A DNA stretch of 7,271 nucleotides from Ferrithrix thermotolerans DSM 19514. Its GTDB lineage: Bacteria > Actinomycetota > Acidimicrobiia > Acidimicrobiales > Ilumatobacteraceae. Within the stretch, counting starts at the first letter, position 1. Every line of letters starts with the position of its first letter. A program made the translations under genes and the position numbers. Shown here piece after piece: positions 1 through 7,064 of the stretch. Location: contig CAMAQQ010000061.1 of NCBI GenBank assembly GCA_945860575.1, forward strand, positions 1 to 7,271, given 5' to 3'. Below the pieces are notes generated by a model. That model did no database searches and had not been told where the DNA came from. It saw only the letters and a list, made by a program, of their open reading frames with translations.

Positions 1-317
1 ACCACTGGTCGTGCGCATGCGTCGGCAACTTGGCGGGCAAGTTCTGCCGCTCGTTTTGCAAGTTCATAAGTTCGAGCCTGCGCATTGTGTAGTTTCAAGC
101 GATGGCGATTGGCACCGAAAGTATTCGTCAAAATAATGTCGGCCCCGGCGTCAACAAATTGCTGGTGCAAACCAGTCACATGCTCAGGATGCGAATCTAA
201 CCAGAACTCGGGTGGCTCACCCGATGTCAAACCGAGTGCGAAATAGTTCGTTCCTGTGGCGCCGTCAGCAAGAATTATTTTGCCAGTTGCTAAAAGTTCT
301 GACAGAGATGTCCGCAT
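1..317 (-). CDS. Betaine/homocysteine S-methyltransferase family protein, N-terminal part (cut by window edge)
   Basis: Residues 1-105 are visible and the frame runs open off base 1, so about two thirds of a typical protein of this family is missing. The N-terminal half of the homocysteine S-methyltransferase TIM barrel is clear: LADGATGTN at 16-24, LTNTFGANRHRL at 63-74, and a run ending RPV at 103-105, where the family continues with a 'vaGSvGP' strand. These enzymes move a methyl group from a donor (glycine betaine, S-methylmethionine or methyl-THF) to homocysteine, giving methionine in the cytoplasm. The SGEPPEFW segment (32-39) resembles bacterial betaine-homocysteine methyltransferases (Bmt/BHMT-like) more than MmuM or MetH, as judged from memory. 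The zinc-binding cysteines lie in the missing part and cannot be checked. The ATG at 317 lies 35 bases after the flavoprotein stop; a TTG two codons upstream is possible but less likely. No clear ribosome-binding site is seen. Context with amine-demethylating genes supports glycine betaine as methyl donor, but this is inference. Confidence 0.85.
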   Translation of the reverse strand, partial: MRTSLSELLATGKIILADGATGTNYFALGLTSGEPPEFWLDSHPEHVTGLHQQFVDAGADIILTNTFGANRHRLKLHNAQARTYELAKRAAELARQVADACARPV

Positions 318-352
318 AGCCAATTATGGCATTAATCGAGAGACTCTGTTTG

Positions 353-1648
353 CTAACCCATTACCGTGCCAGAAGTATTTTGCACTTCGCGCAACCGCGA
401 GAAAGCACCGACATTAATCGACCGTCCCGACCTTGGCCCGATATAAGAAATCGGATCTTTGTCGTGATCGCGCCCAGCCTCGGCAGCCTCAATTAATAGA
501 CGAATAAACGTTGCAGCCATTGGCGCATTCTTAAACTGATTGCCACTTGTGCCACACGCCATGAAAAATCCGTCGATGCTTGAACGATCGTAAATTGGGA
601 CCCAGTCATCTGTCGCGTCGTAAAGCGCACCAATGCCCGAGGGTGAAACGGGCACTCCGAAATCAGGCATGCGTCGAGCAAGACGCAACATCATCGTCTC
701 CCAAATCTCGACAGTCGTTTCTTCACGCCAATCATCGGCGTCGTCGATCCAATGCAATTCATCGCAAGCGGGTTCGGTACCGCCAAGATTTATCGTGCCA
801 CCGAGATGAGGTCGAAAGTAAATACCAGTGTCCAGATCAGCAACGACCGGAACATTGTCTTCAAGTTTGAAACCATTTGGCGCAGGCGCGACATAAACCT
901 CTTGGCGCAAAGGGCGATGACGAATATTCATTTCGTCGAGAACTCCAGCGATCTTGTTGATTTTTCTGGCGTGAGGCCCAGCGGCATTAACAACAATTGC
1001 TGCTTCAATACGTTCGCCCGACGCGAGCGTCACGCCCGTGACTCGCGAACCATCCTTATCAATCGCCACAACTTCTTCTTTGAAACGAGTCTGCGCACCG
1101 AGAACTTTTGCGGCGTTAATCAAATTGTGTGCAGCCAACATTGGGTCATCCATGAAACCACTCAACGGATCATAGAGACCCGACAATTCGCCCACAGCGT
1201 CGTCGCCAAATGCCGGATCGTCAATTCTTTTTGGTGGCCAATAACTGTTGGCATCAAGTGCCGGAAATTTTTTGCGTAGTTGATCGGCACTGAGAATTTC
1301 GTAAGGAATCTTCAAGTCATCCCAAATCAGGCGGACTGATTCACCGTCGTAGCCCGCGGTGCGATAAACCAAATATCCCGTGCGGATAAATTTCGCCATG
1401 CCGTCTGGGTCTATCGCGCCTAAGTAGTCTGCCCAATTCTCCCAAATAGTTGCCGACTCCCATGCCATTAACACAGCATCATGAGTCGAATAACTGAATC
1501 GAATGATCGCCGACGAAGCCGATGTTGATCCAGCACCAGCGGCCGAACCTTTATCAACAATCACTACCGAGCGACCAGCCTTGGCAAGTTCGAGTGCGAC
1601 TGCCCCGCCGATAACGCCGGCGCCGATGACGACGACGTCAGTTTTCAT
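353..1648 (-). CDS. FAD-dependent amine oxidoreductase (DAO family, sarcosine/dimethylglycine oxidase-like)
   Basis: This complete 431-residue soluble flavoprotein probably oxidises a secondary or tertiary N-methyl amine. An N-terminal Rossmann fold is plain: GAGVIGG at 9-15 and the acidic residue D32 ending the second strand, which binds the ribose. The stretch GSTSASSAIIRFSY (40-53) resembles the flavin-contacting segment of heterotetrameric sarcosine oxidase beta subunits. VVNAAGPHA (219-227) and the C-terminal ACGTSGNQFKNAP (364-376) are standard DAO-family elements. By eye, the cysteine that binds FAD covalently in monomeric sarcosine oxidase corresponds to Ala341, so non-covalent FAD is inferred. 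The protein has no C-terminal GcvT-like folate-binding domain, unlike dimethylglycine and sarcosine dehydrogenases of about 800 residues, and no alpha, gamma or delta sarcosine oxidase subunit is nearby. The start overlaps the preceding reductase stop as ATGA, which suggests translational coupling. Substrate is inferred from context: dimethylglycine or sarcosine made from betaine. Another amino acid oxidase substrate remains possible. The stop codon is TAG. Confidence 0.85.
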   Translation of the reverse strand: MKTDVVVIGAGVIGGAVALELAKAGRSVVIVDKGSAAGAGSTSASSAIIRFSYSTHDAVLMAWESATIWENWADYLGAIDPDGMAKFIRTGYLVYRTAGYDGESVRLIWDDLKIPYEILSADQLRKKFPALDANSYWPPKRIDDPAFGDDAVGELSGLYDPLSGFMDDPMLAAHNLINAAKVLGAQTRFKEEVVAIDKDGSRVTGVTLASGERIEAAIVVNAAGPHARKINKIAGVLDEMNIRHRPLRQEVYVAPAPNGFKLEDNVPVVADLDTGIYFRPHLGGTINLGGTEPACDELHWIDDADDWREETTVEIWETMMLRLARRMPDFGVPVSPSGIGALYDATDDWVPIYDRSSIDGFFMACGTSGNQFKNAPMAATFIRLLIEAAEAGRDHDKDPISYIGPRSGRSINVGAFSRLREVQNTSGTVMG

Positions 1649-2520
1649 TTATTTGCGAGAATTTCTCGCTGCCATGCTGCAGTGTCGGCAACACTGTTGA
1701 AAGTGAACGAATGCAAGCCGACGATGTTTAGAGCCTGTGCATCTTTGGCGAGACCAGCAACTAGTTCTGTTGGGTCATAGCCACCTGGCGCAAGCATCTT
1801 AATGATTGACGTTTTATTCTTGCTGAGATAACGCATTGATTGACCGACACCAACACGAACACCAAGAGTCATCAGTCGAGTGCGGTCGACAACACCTGGC
1901 ACGCCAAGTTGAATCGGCATCTTGAAACCGTTGCTACGCTCTTGCTCCAACCATTGCCGAATCAAAGGAATGTCGAAACACATTTGAGTTGAAGCAAGAC
2001 CTTGAACGCCAGCCTCTTGCAATAGCTTTTGTTTGTGATGCAAGGCCAAACTCAGATCGTCACGGCTAATAAATGCGTGTCCATCTGGATAACTTCCAAA
2101 ACCGACTCGTTCAACCGCACTATTGCTGTCTAGAAAGTCGCGCAACAACTCAACACCATCTTTATACGGACCAGCAGGTTTCTCGGCATCACCGGCGATC
2201 AAAAAAACTTCTTTGATGCCTTGCTCACGCACCCACGAAGCAAGTTTGGTCACATGCTCGCGAGACTCGACCAAACGTGCGGCAAAATGCGGGACAACTT
2301 CGTGGCCAGCCGCAATCAACCGAGCAGAAATTTCTTGTGTCGCCGCAATACCTTTGGCTGGCGAACATGTGACAGACACGGGCGCACCAGCCGGCAAATC
2401 AAGAATGCCCTGCTCGATGCTCTTCATCGGAATCAACTCATAGCGCATATTGCTAACGAGCGTCTTTACGGCTGGCGTAACCTTTACGGAGGATTTTTTG
2501 AGATTCGAAAATAGTGACAT
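1645..2520 (-). CDS. Methylenetetrahydrofolate reductase (MetF superfamily)
   Basis: This complete 291-residue protein interconverts 5,10-methylene-THF and 5-methyl-THF with bound FAD in a TIM barrel. Visible family landmarks in order are: YELIP (27-31) with Glu28, matching the catalytic Glu of E. coli MetF; VSVTCSP (48-54); PHFAAR (77-82); IAGD (108-111), the flavin-contacting Asp; GSYPDGH (142-148), matching GYPExH; STQMCFD (177-183), matching the folate-binding TQxxFD; and PGV (208-210). Length matches single-domain bacterial enzymes. Set behind corrinoid and folate methyltransferases, it most likely runs in the oxidative direction, turning amine-derived methyl-THF into methylene-THF. Biosynthetic use for methionine cannot be excluded, so the symbol metF is not assigned. 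The ATG at 2520 follows a 62-base gap; the frame upstream reaches a stop with no better ATG, and no strong ribosome-binding site is seen. The TGA stop overlaps the next gene's ATG. Confidence 0.9.
   Translation of the reverse strand: MSLFSNLKKSSVKVTPAVKTLVSNMRYELIPMKSIEQGILDLPAGAPVSVTCSPAKGIAATQEISARLIAAGHEVVPHFAARLVESREHVTKLASWVREQGIKEVFLIAGDAEKPAGPYKDGVELLRDFLDSNSAVERVGFGSYPDGHAFISRDDLSLALHHKQKLLQEAGVQGLASTQMCFDIPLIRQWLEQERSNGFKMPIQLGVPGVVDRTRLMTLGVRVGVGQSMRYLSKNKTSIIKMLAPGGYDPTELVAGLAKDAQALNIVGLHSFTFNSVADTAAWQREILANK
1655..1669. repeat. 15-base perfect inverted repeat just ahead of the flavoprotein start
   Basis: The arms GCGAGAA and TTCTCGC are exact reverse complements around a single central T. 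In RNA it could fold as a 5-bp stem (GCGAG/CTCGC) with a 5-base loop. It lies inside the last codons of the folate reductase gene and ends 6 bases upstream of the flavoprotein ATG, where a ribosome-binding site would be. It may affect coupling between the two genes or may be chance; there is no U-tract, so it is not a terminator. Confidence 0.35.
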
Positions 2521-2582
2521 GATCGCAATGCTAGAGGCAAATGGTGGTTATTTGTTTACTTTGCTGTCTGGCGAATTTAAGG
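2521..2582. other. 62-base intergenic gap, largest in the window
   Basis: This spacer separates the corrinoid/MttB half of the operon from the folate reductase, flavoprotein and homocysteine methyltransferase half. It is about 42% G+C (26 of 62), lower than its surroundings. I see no hairpin with a U-tract, no convincing -35/-10 pair and no clear Shine-Dalgarno sequence before the ATG at 2520. An RNA-processing site or weak internal promoter is possible but not shown. Confidence 0.5.
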
Positions 2583-4121
2583 CTAGGCAAAAGTATCGGG
2601 CAACTCGCTCTTTCGCTTTGCAATATATTCTTTAAGTTCTTCGTCAATCGCATCATCAAGTGGTGGCGCGACATAAGACGCAAGTCGCTCTTTCCAAATC
2701 TTGTTTGCCCGCTTTGCGGAGTCGTCGCCGCCGTCTTCAAGCCACTGCTCGTAACTTGAGTTGTCGGAAGTTGTTGAGCGATAAAACGCCGATTCAAAAT
2801 TCGCCAAAGTATGCGCCGTGCCAAGAAAGTGATTACCCGGCGGGTTTTCACGAATTGCGTCAAGTGCCTGACCATTTGGCGAGATATCCAAACCTTTGGC
2901 AAAAGTTGCCATCATGCCAAGTTGATCGTCATCCAAAATAAATTTCTCGTAACCAATCGCGAGACCGCCTTCGAGCCAGCCCGCTGCGTGTAGAACAAAA
3001 TTGGTGCCAGCCATCAAAGTTGGAATCAAAGTAGCGGCGCTTTCGTAAGCAGCTTGTGCATCAGGCAACTTAGAAGCCGTCAACGAACCGCCCGATCTAA
3101 ACGGCACGCCGAGACGACGAGCGAGCGAAGCCATTGTGTAAAGAACAATTGCTGGCTCTGGGGTGCCGAAAGTTGGTGCACCAGTTTGCATTGACATTGA
3201 CGACGCGAACGAACCCATGATCACGGGCGCGCCTGGGCGCACGAGTTGGGTAAAAGTCATACCGGCCAATGACTCGGCAAGAGTTTGTGTTGCAACGCCA
3301 GCCGAAGTCGACGGCGCCATTGCTCCTGCCAAAATAAACGGAGTAATAATCGTGGCTTGATTATTTAATGCGTAGACCTCGGCTGATGCAAGCATCGAGG
3401 CGTCCCACACGAGTGGCGAAGATGCATTAATCAAACTTGTCATCACCGTGCGATCTTGTAAATCTCCACCGAAGCCGATGCGCGCTAGTTCGACGCTGTC
3501 TTGTGCACGCTCACCCGCAGTAACCGAACCCATGAAACCTTTGTCGCTGTATTTGATGTGTGCGTAAACCATGTCAAGGTGACGCTTGCTAACCGGAATA
3601 TCAACCGGCTCACAGACCGTTCCGCCTGAGTGATGCATGCGCGGTGACATATAGGCGAGTTTCACAAAGTTTTGAAAATCAGTGATCGTTGCGTAACGAC
3701 GACCATTGTCAATGTCGTACGCAAATGGTGAACCATAATTTGGTGCAAACACAGTTGCATCACCACCGATTTGAACATTGTTCAGTGGATTGCGTGCGTG
3801 TTGTGTGTAAACACGAGGTGCAGTGGCAGAAACAATATTGCGACACATGCCGCGCGGAAATCTCACGCGAGTGCCGGTTACATCGGCACCAGCGTCTTTG
3901 AATCGCGCGATTGCCGATGGGTAATCGCGAACTTCGATGCCGACTTCTTCAAGAATCGTGTCAGCGTTGTGTTCAATTATTTCTAAACCCTCATCAGAAA
4001 CTAGTTCGTAGGGCCTAATAAGCCGAGTGATGAATGCGTCACGACTCGGCTCATGCGAAGAACGCAAGGTCTGGCGACCTGCTCGCCCACCCGAACGTCT
4101 CGTGCGATCTACATCCGTCAT
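2583..4121 (-). CDS. Trimethylamine methyltransferase (MttB) superfamily protein, non-pyrrolysine
   Basis: This complete 512-residue protein should transfer a methyl group from a methylated amine to the cobalt of a partner corrinoid protein. Recognisable MttB-family segments include the Arg/Gly-rich N-terminus (RTRRSGGRAGRQ, 6-17), LINASSPLVWD (230-240), LAGAMAPSTSAG (264-275), APVIMGSFASSMSM (298-311), GAPTFGTPE (314-322), and NFVLHAAGWLEGG (374-386) followed by YEKFILDDD (391-399). The frame has no internal TAG, so pyrrolysine, used by archaeal trimethylamine enzymes, is absent. Characterised non-pyrrolysine members use quaternary amines such as glycine betaine (MtgB), proline betaine (MtpB) or carnitine (MtcB), so a betaine-like substrate is the best inference; it is not proven, and many members are uncharacterised. 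The ATG at 4121 starts 5 bases after the ASKHA gene stop, as expected for a co-translated partner, with no strong ribosome-binding site. The stop is TAG, with TAA two codons on. No signal peptide or membrane segment is seen, so it is cytoplasmic. Confidence 0.9.
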   Translation of the reverse strand: MTDVDRTRRSGGRAGRQTLRSSHEPSRDAFITRLIRPYELVSDEGLEIIEHNADTILEEVGIEVRDYPSAIARFKDAGADVTGTRVRFPRGMCRNIVSATAPRVYTQHARNPLNNVQIGGDATVFAPNYGSPFAYDIDNGRRYATITDFQNFVKLAYMSPRMHHSGGTVCEPVDIPVSKRHLDMVYAHIKYSDKGFMGSVTAGERAQDSVELARIGFGGDLQDRTVMTSLINASSPLVWDASMLASAEVYALNNQATIITPFILAGAMAPSTSAGVATQTLAESLAGMTFTQLVRPGAPVIMGSFASSMSMQTGAPTFGTPEPAIVLYTMASLARRLGVPFRSGGSLTASKLPDAQAAYESAATLIPTLMAGTNFVLHAAGWLEGGLAIGYEKFILDDDQLGMMATFAKGLDISPNGQALDAIRENPPGNHFLGTAHTLANFESAFYRSTTSDNSSYEQWLEDGGDDSAKRANKIWKERLASYVAPPLDDAIDEELKEYIAKRKSELPDTFA

Positions 4122-4126
4122 TATTT

Positions 4127-6151
4127 CTAGTCTGCCACGCCGTTAGTCGAACGGCGACGGCGTCCAGATCGTCCAGAGCCATCTGATGAAGTTTCGGCCT
4201 TTTCAGGCAAATCAATAACTGTCGCAAGATTCGGTGTGAGTGCGGTTTTATGCGGAAACGCCATTGCCTCAACAAAAAGTTGCTGAAAGCGAGGCTCGGT
4301 GGCAGTTTCAATTTTTGTAACGCCACGAACGGTTGACTCCATCTCGTGACGCAATTTTCGTGACAAAAGTGATTGCACTGCTCCGGCGCCAGCTGCATTG
4401 CCGACTGCACGAACACCAGCAACCGGACAATCGGGCACCAAGCCAAGCACCATCGCATAAACGGGATCAATGTGCGCACCAAATGCACCAGCAAGGCGAA
4501 TGTCATGGACGATCGGTGAACCAGCATGCTCAACAAGCAAATCAATGCCTGCACGCAATGCGGCCTTGGCTAATTGAATTGCGCGCACATCATTTTGCGT
4601 GACATAAAGTTTTGTCTCACCGTTTTCGTAAAACAAATATGAGAAAGTGCGATCATCGGCCACTATGCGATTCGATTTCGTCGCGAGTTCACCGCGCACG
4701 ACACCGTCGGTATCGATGATTCCACTTAGATACATTTCGCCGATCACTTCGATTATTCCAGAGCCACAAATACCGGTGATTGTCGTATCGCCAAGAGATT
4801 CAATGAAACCTTTTTCGTCGCTCCACAAAGTCGAACCAATAACTTTGATTCGCGGTTCAAGGGTCTTGCGGTCGATTCGCACATGTTCAATCGCGCCGGC
4901 AGTTGCGCGCTGACCTGCACTGATTTGAGCACCCTCGAACGCGGGGCCAGTTGGGCTAGACGCAGCAAACTGGTGCATAGTGTTGCCAAGAACAATCTCG
5001 GCATTCGTACCGATGTCAACTAGAAGTTGCATTTCTGTTGAACGATGAGGACCTTCAGCAAGAATCGCTGCCGCTGTATCGGCGCCGACATGACCTGCAA
5101 TACATGGGCCGACATAATAACTGGCGTTCGGTAAATCAATTTCGAGTTCGTTCGCCCAACCACTGACTGATTCGTTCGTCGCCAAAACAAACGGTGCCAT
5201 ACCCAGTGGTGTCGGGTCAATACCCAAAACGATGTGATGCATGATCGGATTGCCGACGATTGCTATCTCTAAAACATTGTTGCGCGAAATGCCCGCACTG
5301 GCGACAAGGTTGCCCACAAGATCATCAAGCGAAGTTCTAATCGCTTTGGTTAGTTCGACATCACCACCTGGGTTCATCATCACATACGACACGCGACTCA
5401 TTAAGTCTTCGCCGAAGCGAATTTGAGGATTCATCAATCCGTAACTACCAATAATTTCTCCAGTTAAAAGTTCGCACAAGTGACCTGCGACAGTTGTTGA
5501 GCCAACATCAACTGCAATTCCGTATGCTGCGTCAACGAAACCTGGCCAAGCTGCAACTATCTGGTCAAGATTGGTCGTATGTCGAACCGCAACCGTCACT
5601 TCACCGTCGGCTTTGGCCATCGCCGAGTGCAAACTGCTTAGTGCTCGACGCGCCACTTGGGGAGCATTTACTTTGTGTTGCACCGCTACGGCGTTGGCGA
5701 GTGCATCGGCGGCACTAACCGAGTCGCCCAACTGCGCCTCTGGAATCGTCAGATAGTACAAACTGAAACTCGGGTCGACAGTTATCGGCTCGAGATCTAA
5801 ATCTTTTCGAACGATTTGTTTATGTACTTGACTGATCGCAGGCACATCAATGACCACATCGCCACAAATTCGCGCGGCGCAACCAAGACGATTACCGGCA
5901 ACTAGAGCACGCTTGGCGCGATAATTTGTTTCTGTTTCAGCGAAACTTGAAAGAGCAGATTCTGTGACAGTGACCCCCCATTTAGCGAAGACACCAGTTG
6001 AAGGAGTGATCTGACACCGACCGCAGATTCCGCGACCACCACAAACCGAATCGATATCTGCGCCAAGTTGTCGGGCTGCTTCGAGAACAGTCACACCGTC
6101 TTCAACTACGCCATCAAGTCCCGACGGGGTAAAGACGACTCGTCGCTGCAT
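4127..6151 (-). CDS. Corrinoid-protein reductive activator: 2Fe-2S ferredoxin plus ASKHA ATPase domain (RamA/RACo/DUF4445 type)
   Basis: This complete 674-residue protein should use ATP and an iron-sulfur cluster to reduce inactive Co(II) corrinoid to Co(I), restarting methyl transfer. Residues 1 to about 105 form a plant-type ferredoxin domain with the four cluster ligands visible: Cys37, Cys43, Cys46 (CGGRGICGRC) and Cys91. A linker and middle region follow to about 205. The C-terminal ATPase-fold part has DVGSTT (215-220), IVGNPIMHH (298-306), DIGTNAEIVLGN (379-390), GICGSGIIE (460-468) and LAGAFGAHID (553-562), all hallmarks of this family. It ends in a basic tail, GSGRSGRRRRS (658-668), not needed for the fold. 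Only one ferredoxin-type cluster is seen; archaeal RamA instead carries C-terminal 4Fe-4S motifs, so this is closer to RACo-like proteins. The ATG at 6151 is 6 bases after the preceding stop, in a tight operon between the two methyltransferases whose corrinoid partner it presumably serves. The stop is TAG. Confidence 0.9.
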   Translation of the reverse strand: MQRRVVFTPSGLDGVVEDGVTVLEAARQLGADIDSVCGGRGICGRCQITPSTGVFAKWGVTVTESALSSFAETETNYRAKRALVAGNRLGCAARICGDVVIDVPAISQVHKQIVRKDLDLEPITVDPSFSLYYLTIPEAQLGDSVSAADALANAVAVQHKVNAPQVARRALSSLHSAMAKADGEVTVAVRHTTNLDQIVAAWPGFVDAAYGIAVDVGSTTVAGHLCELLTGEIIGSYGLMNPQIRFGEDLMSRVSYVMMNPGGDVELTKAIRTSLDDLVGNLVASAGISRNNVLEIAIVGNPIMHHIVLGIDPTPLGMAPFVLATNESVSGWANELEIDLPNASYYVGPCIAGHVGADTAAAILAEGPHRSTEMQLLVDIGTNAEIVLGNTMHQFAASSPTGPAFEGAQISAGQRATAGAIEHVRIDRKTLEPRIKVIGSTLWSDEKGFIESLGDTTITGICGSGIIEVIGEMYLSGIIDTDGVVRGELATKSNRIVADDRTFSYLFYENGETKLYVTQNDVRAIQLAKAALRAGIDLLVEHAGSPIVHDIRLAGAFGAHIDPVYAMVLGLVPDCPVAGVRAVGNAAGAGAVQSLLSRKLRHEMESTVRGVTKIETATEPRFQQLFVEAMAFPHKTALTPNLATVIDLPEKAETSSDGSGRSGRRRRSTNGVAD

Positions 6152-6157
6152 TGCTGT

Positions 6158-7060
6158 TTACTCGGTCTTGCGCCGACCGCGACTATTTCGGGCAGCACGA
6201 TCTGCACTTACTTCATTTGGATCGCGATTCGCACGAATCCATGCGGAGCAATTCTCATCGTTGCCGACGAGCACATCTGCGGCCATCACGAGAGTTTTAA
6301 CTTCTGGGTGCATTGGGTTCATGATTGCCGAAGTCATGCCGGCACCAATCGCCATTGCCAAAAATGTTCCAGTGATGTTGTTGCGAGACGGAATGCCAAA
6401 ACTGACATTTGATGCACCACAGGTTGTATTGACTTTAAGTTCTTCGCGCAAACGACGAATGATTTTAAATGCCGTACGGCCGGCATCACCCATCGCCCCG
6501 ATTGGCATAACCAATGGGTCAACTACCACATCGCAAGAAGGAATGCCGTAATCAGCGGCGTGATTAACGATTTTTTTTGCGACAGCGAAACGCTCATCTG
6601 GATCCATGCTGATGCCGGTCTCATCGTTTGAAATCGCCACTACTGCTGCGCCATATTTCGCCACGAGTGGCAATACACGCTCAAGGTTGGCTTCTTCGCC
6701 AGTCACCGAGTTCACGAGTGCTTTACCCTGGTAAACAGAAAGACCTGCCTCAAGCGCCTCGATGATCGACGAGTCAATCGACAAAGGAACATCGGTGATG
6801 GACTGCACGAGTTGAATTGCTTTTGCCAACAGTGCTGGTTCGTCAGCCAACGGAATACCTGCATTGACATCGAGCATGTGAGCACCCGCGACAACCTGAG
6901 CCAATGCATCAGATTCAACGCGACTGAAGTTGCCTTCTTTCATTTCTGCGGCGAGAAGTTTGCGTCCAGTCGGGTTGATTCGTTCACCGATCATTACAAA
7001 CGGACGGCCGAAACCAATTACGACTTCTTTGGTTGCTGATGAAAGTACTGTGTCTGTCAT
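6158..7060 (-). CDS. Methyltetrahydrofolate:corrinoid methyltransferase (pterin-binding, MtgA/MeTr-like)
   Basis: This complete 300-residue protein belongs to the pterin-binding TIM-barrel family (dihydropteroate synthase-like) and should pass a methyl group between methyl-corrinoid protein and tetrahydrofolate. Landmarks: IGERINPTGR (24-33), DVNAG (64-68), SIDSS (94-98), NSVTGE (117-122), DPLVMP (181-186) and GASNVSFGIP (215-224). Asp96, Asn117, Asp181 and Asn218 correspond by eye to pterin-contacting residues of the acetogen corrinoid iron-sulfur protein methyltransferase. The GERIN and SNVSFG motifs separate it from true dihydropteroate synthase. Compared with that roughly 260-residue enzyme it has a short N-terminal extension and a basic C-terminal tail (RNSRGRRKTE, 291-300). 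With the MttB-like protein downstream, the expected direction is methyl-corrinoid to methyl-THF, as in glycine betaine catabolism by MtgA. The ATG at 7060 lies 13 bases after the upstream stop, behind a purine-rich tract. An A8 run spans codons 161-164. The stop is TAA. Confidence 0.9.
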   Translation of the reverse strand: MTDTVLSSATKEVVIGFGRPFVMIGERINPTGRKLLAAEMKEGNFSRVESDALAQVVAGAHMLDVNAGIPLADEPALLAKAIQLVQSITDVPLSIDSSIIEALEAGLSVYQGKALVNSVTGEEANLERVLPLVAKYGAAVVAISNDETGISMDPDERFAVAKKIVNHAADYGIPSCDVVVDPLVMPIGAMGDAGRTAFKIIRRLREELKVNTTCGASNVSFGIPSRNNITGTFLAMAIGAGMTSAIMNPMHPEVKTLVMAADVLVGNDENCSAWIRANRDPNEVSADRAARNSRGRRKTE

Positions 7061-7064
7061 AAAT

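Noticed and set aside
339..347. Small palindrome AGAG-A-CTCT between the flavoprotein and homocysteine methyltransferase genes
   Set aside because: The 4-bp arms do not extend further and no U-tract follows; this length is expected by chance.
752..1279. A 175-codon plus-strand open frame antisense to the flavoprotein gene
   Set aside because: The minus-strand flavoprotein here carries clear family motifs throughout. The antisense translation has no recognisable domain, and such frames arise from the codon use of the real gene.
2521..2582. A terminator or riboswitch in the 62-base gap
   Set aside because: No stem with a U-tract is visible, and the gap is too short for a known cobalamin riboswitch.
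2531..2902. A 123-codon minus-strand open frame overlapping the end of the MttB-like gene
   Set aside because: The MttB-like frame stays intact and typical to its own stop at 2583, so this is a frame shadow rather than a frameshifted continuation.
4127..4129. TAG at the end of the ASKHA gene as a possible read-through (pyrrolysine) codon joining it to the MttB-like gene
   Set aside because: The ASKHA family domains are complete before this TAG, the MttB-like gene has its own ATG 5 bases on with a typical N-terminus, and TAG is used as a plain stop at three other genes here.
4051..4554. A 167-codon minus-strand open frame spanning the end of the ASKHA gene and the start of the MttB-like gene
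   Set aside because: It is out of frame with two well-supported genes and shows no recognisable fold; the Leu/Arg/Gln-rich composition is typical of a shifted reading frame.
6158..7060. Dihydropteroate synthase (folP) as an identity for the pterin-binding gene
   Set aside because: The IGERINPTGR and GASNVSFGIP motifs and the neighbouring corrinoid activator and MttB-like gene fit a methyltetrahydrofolate:corrinoid methyltransferase; no folate-biosynthesis genes are present.
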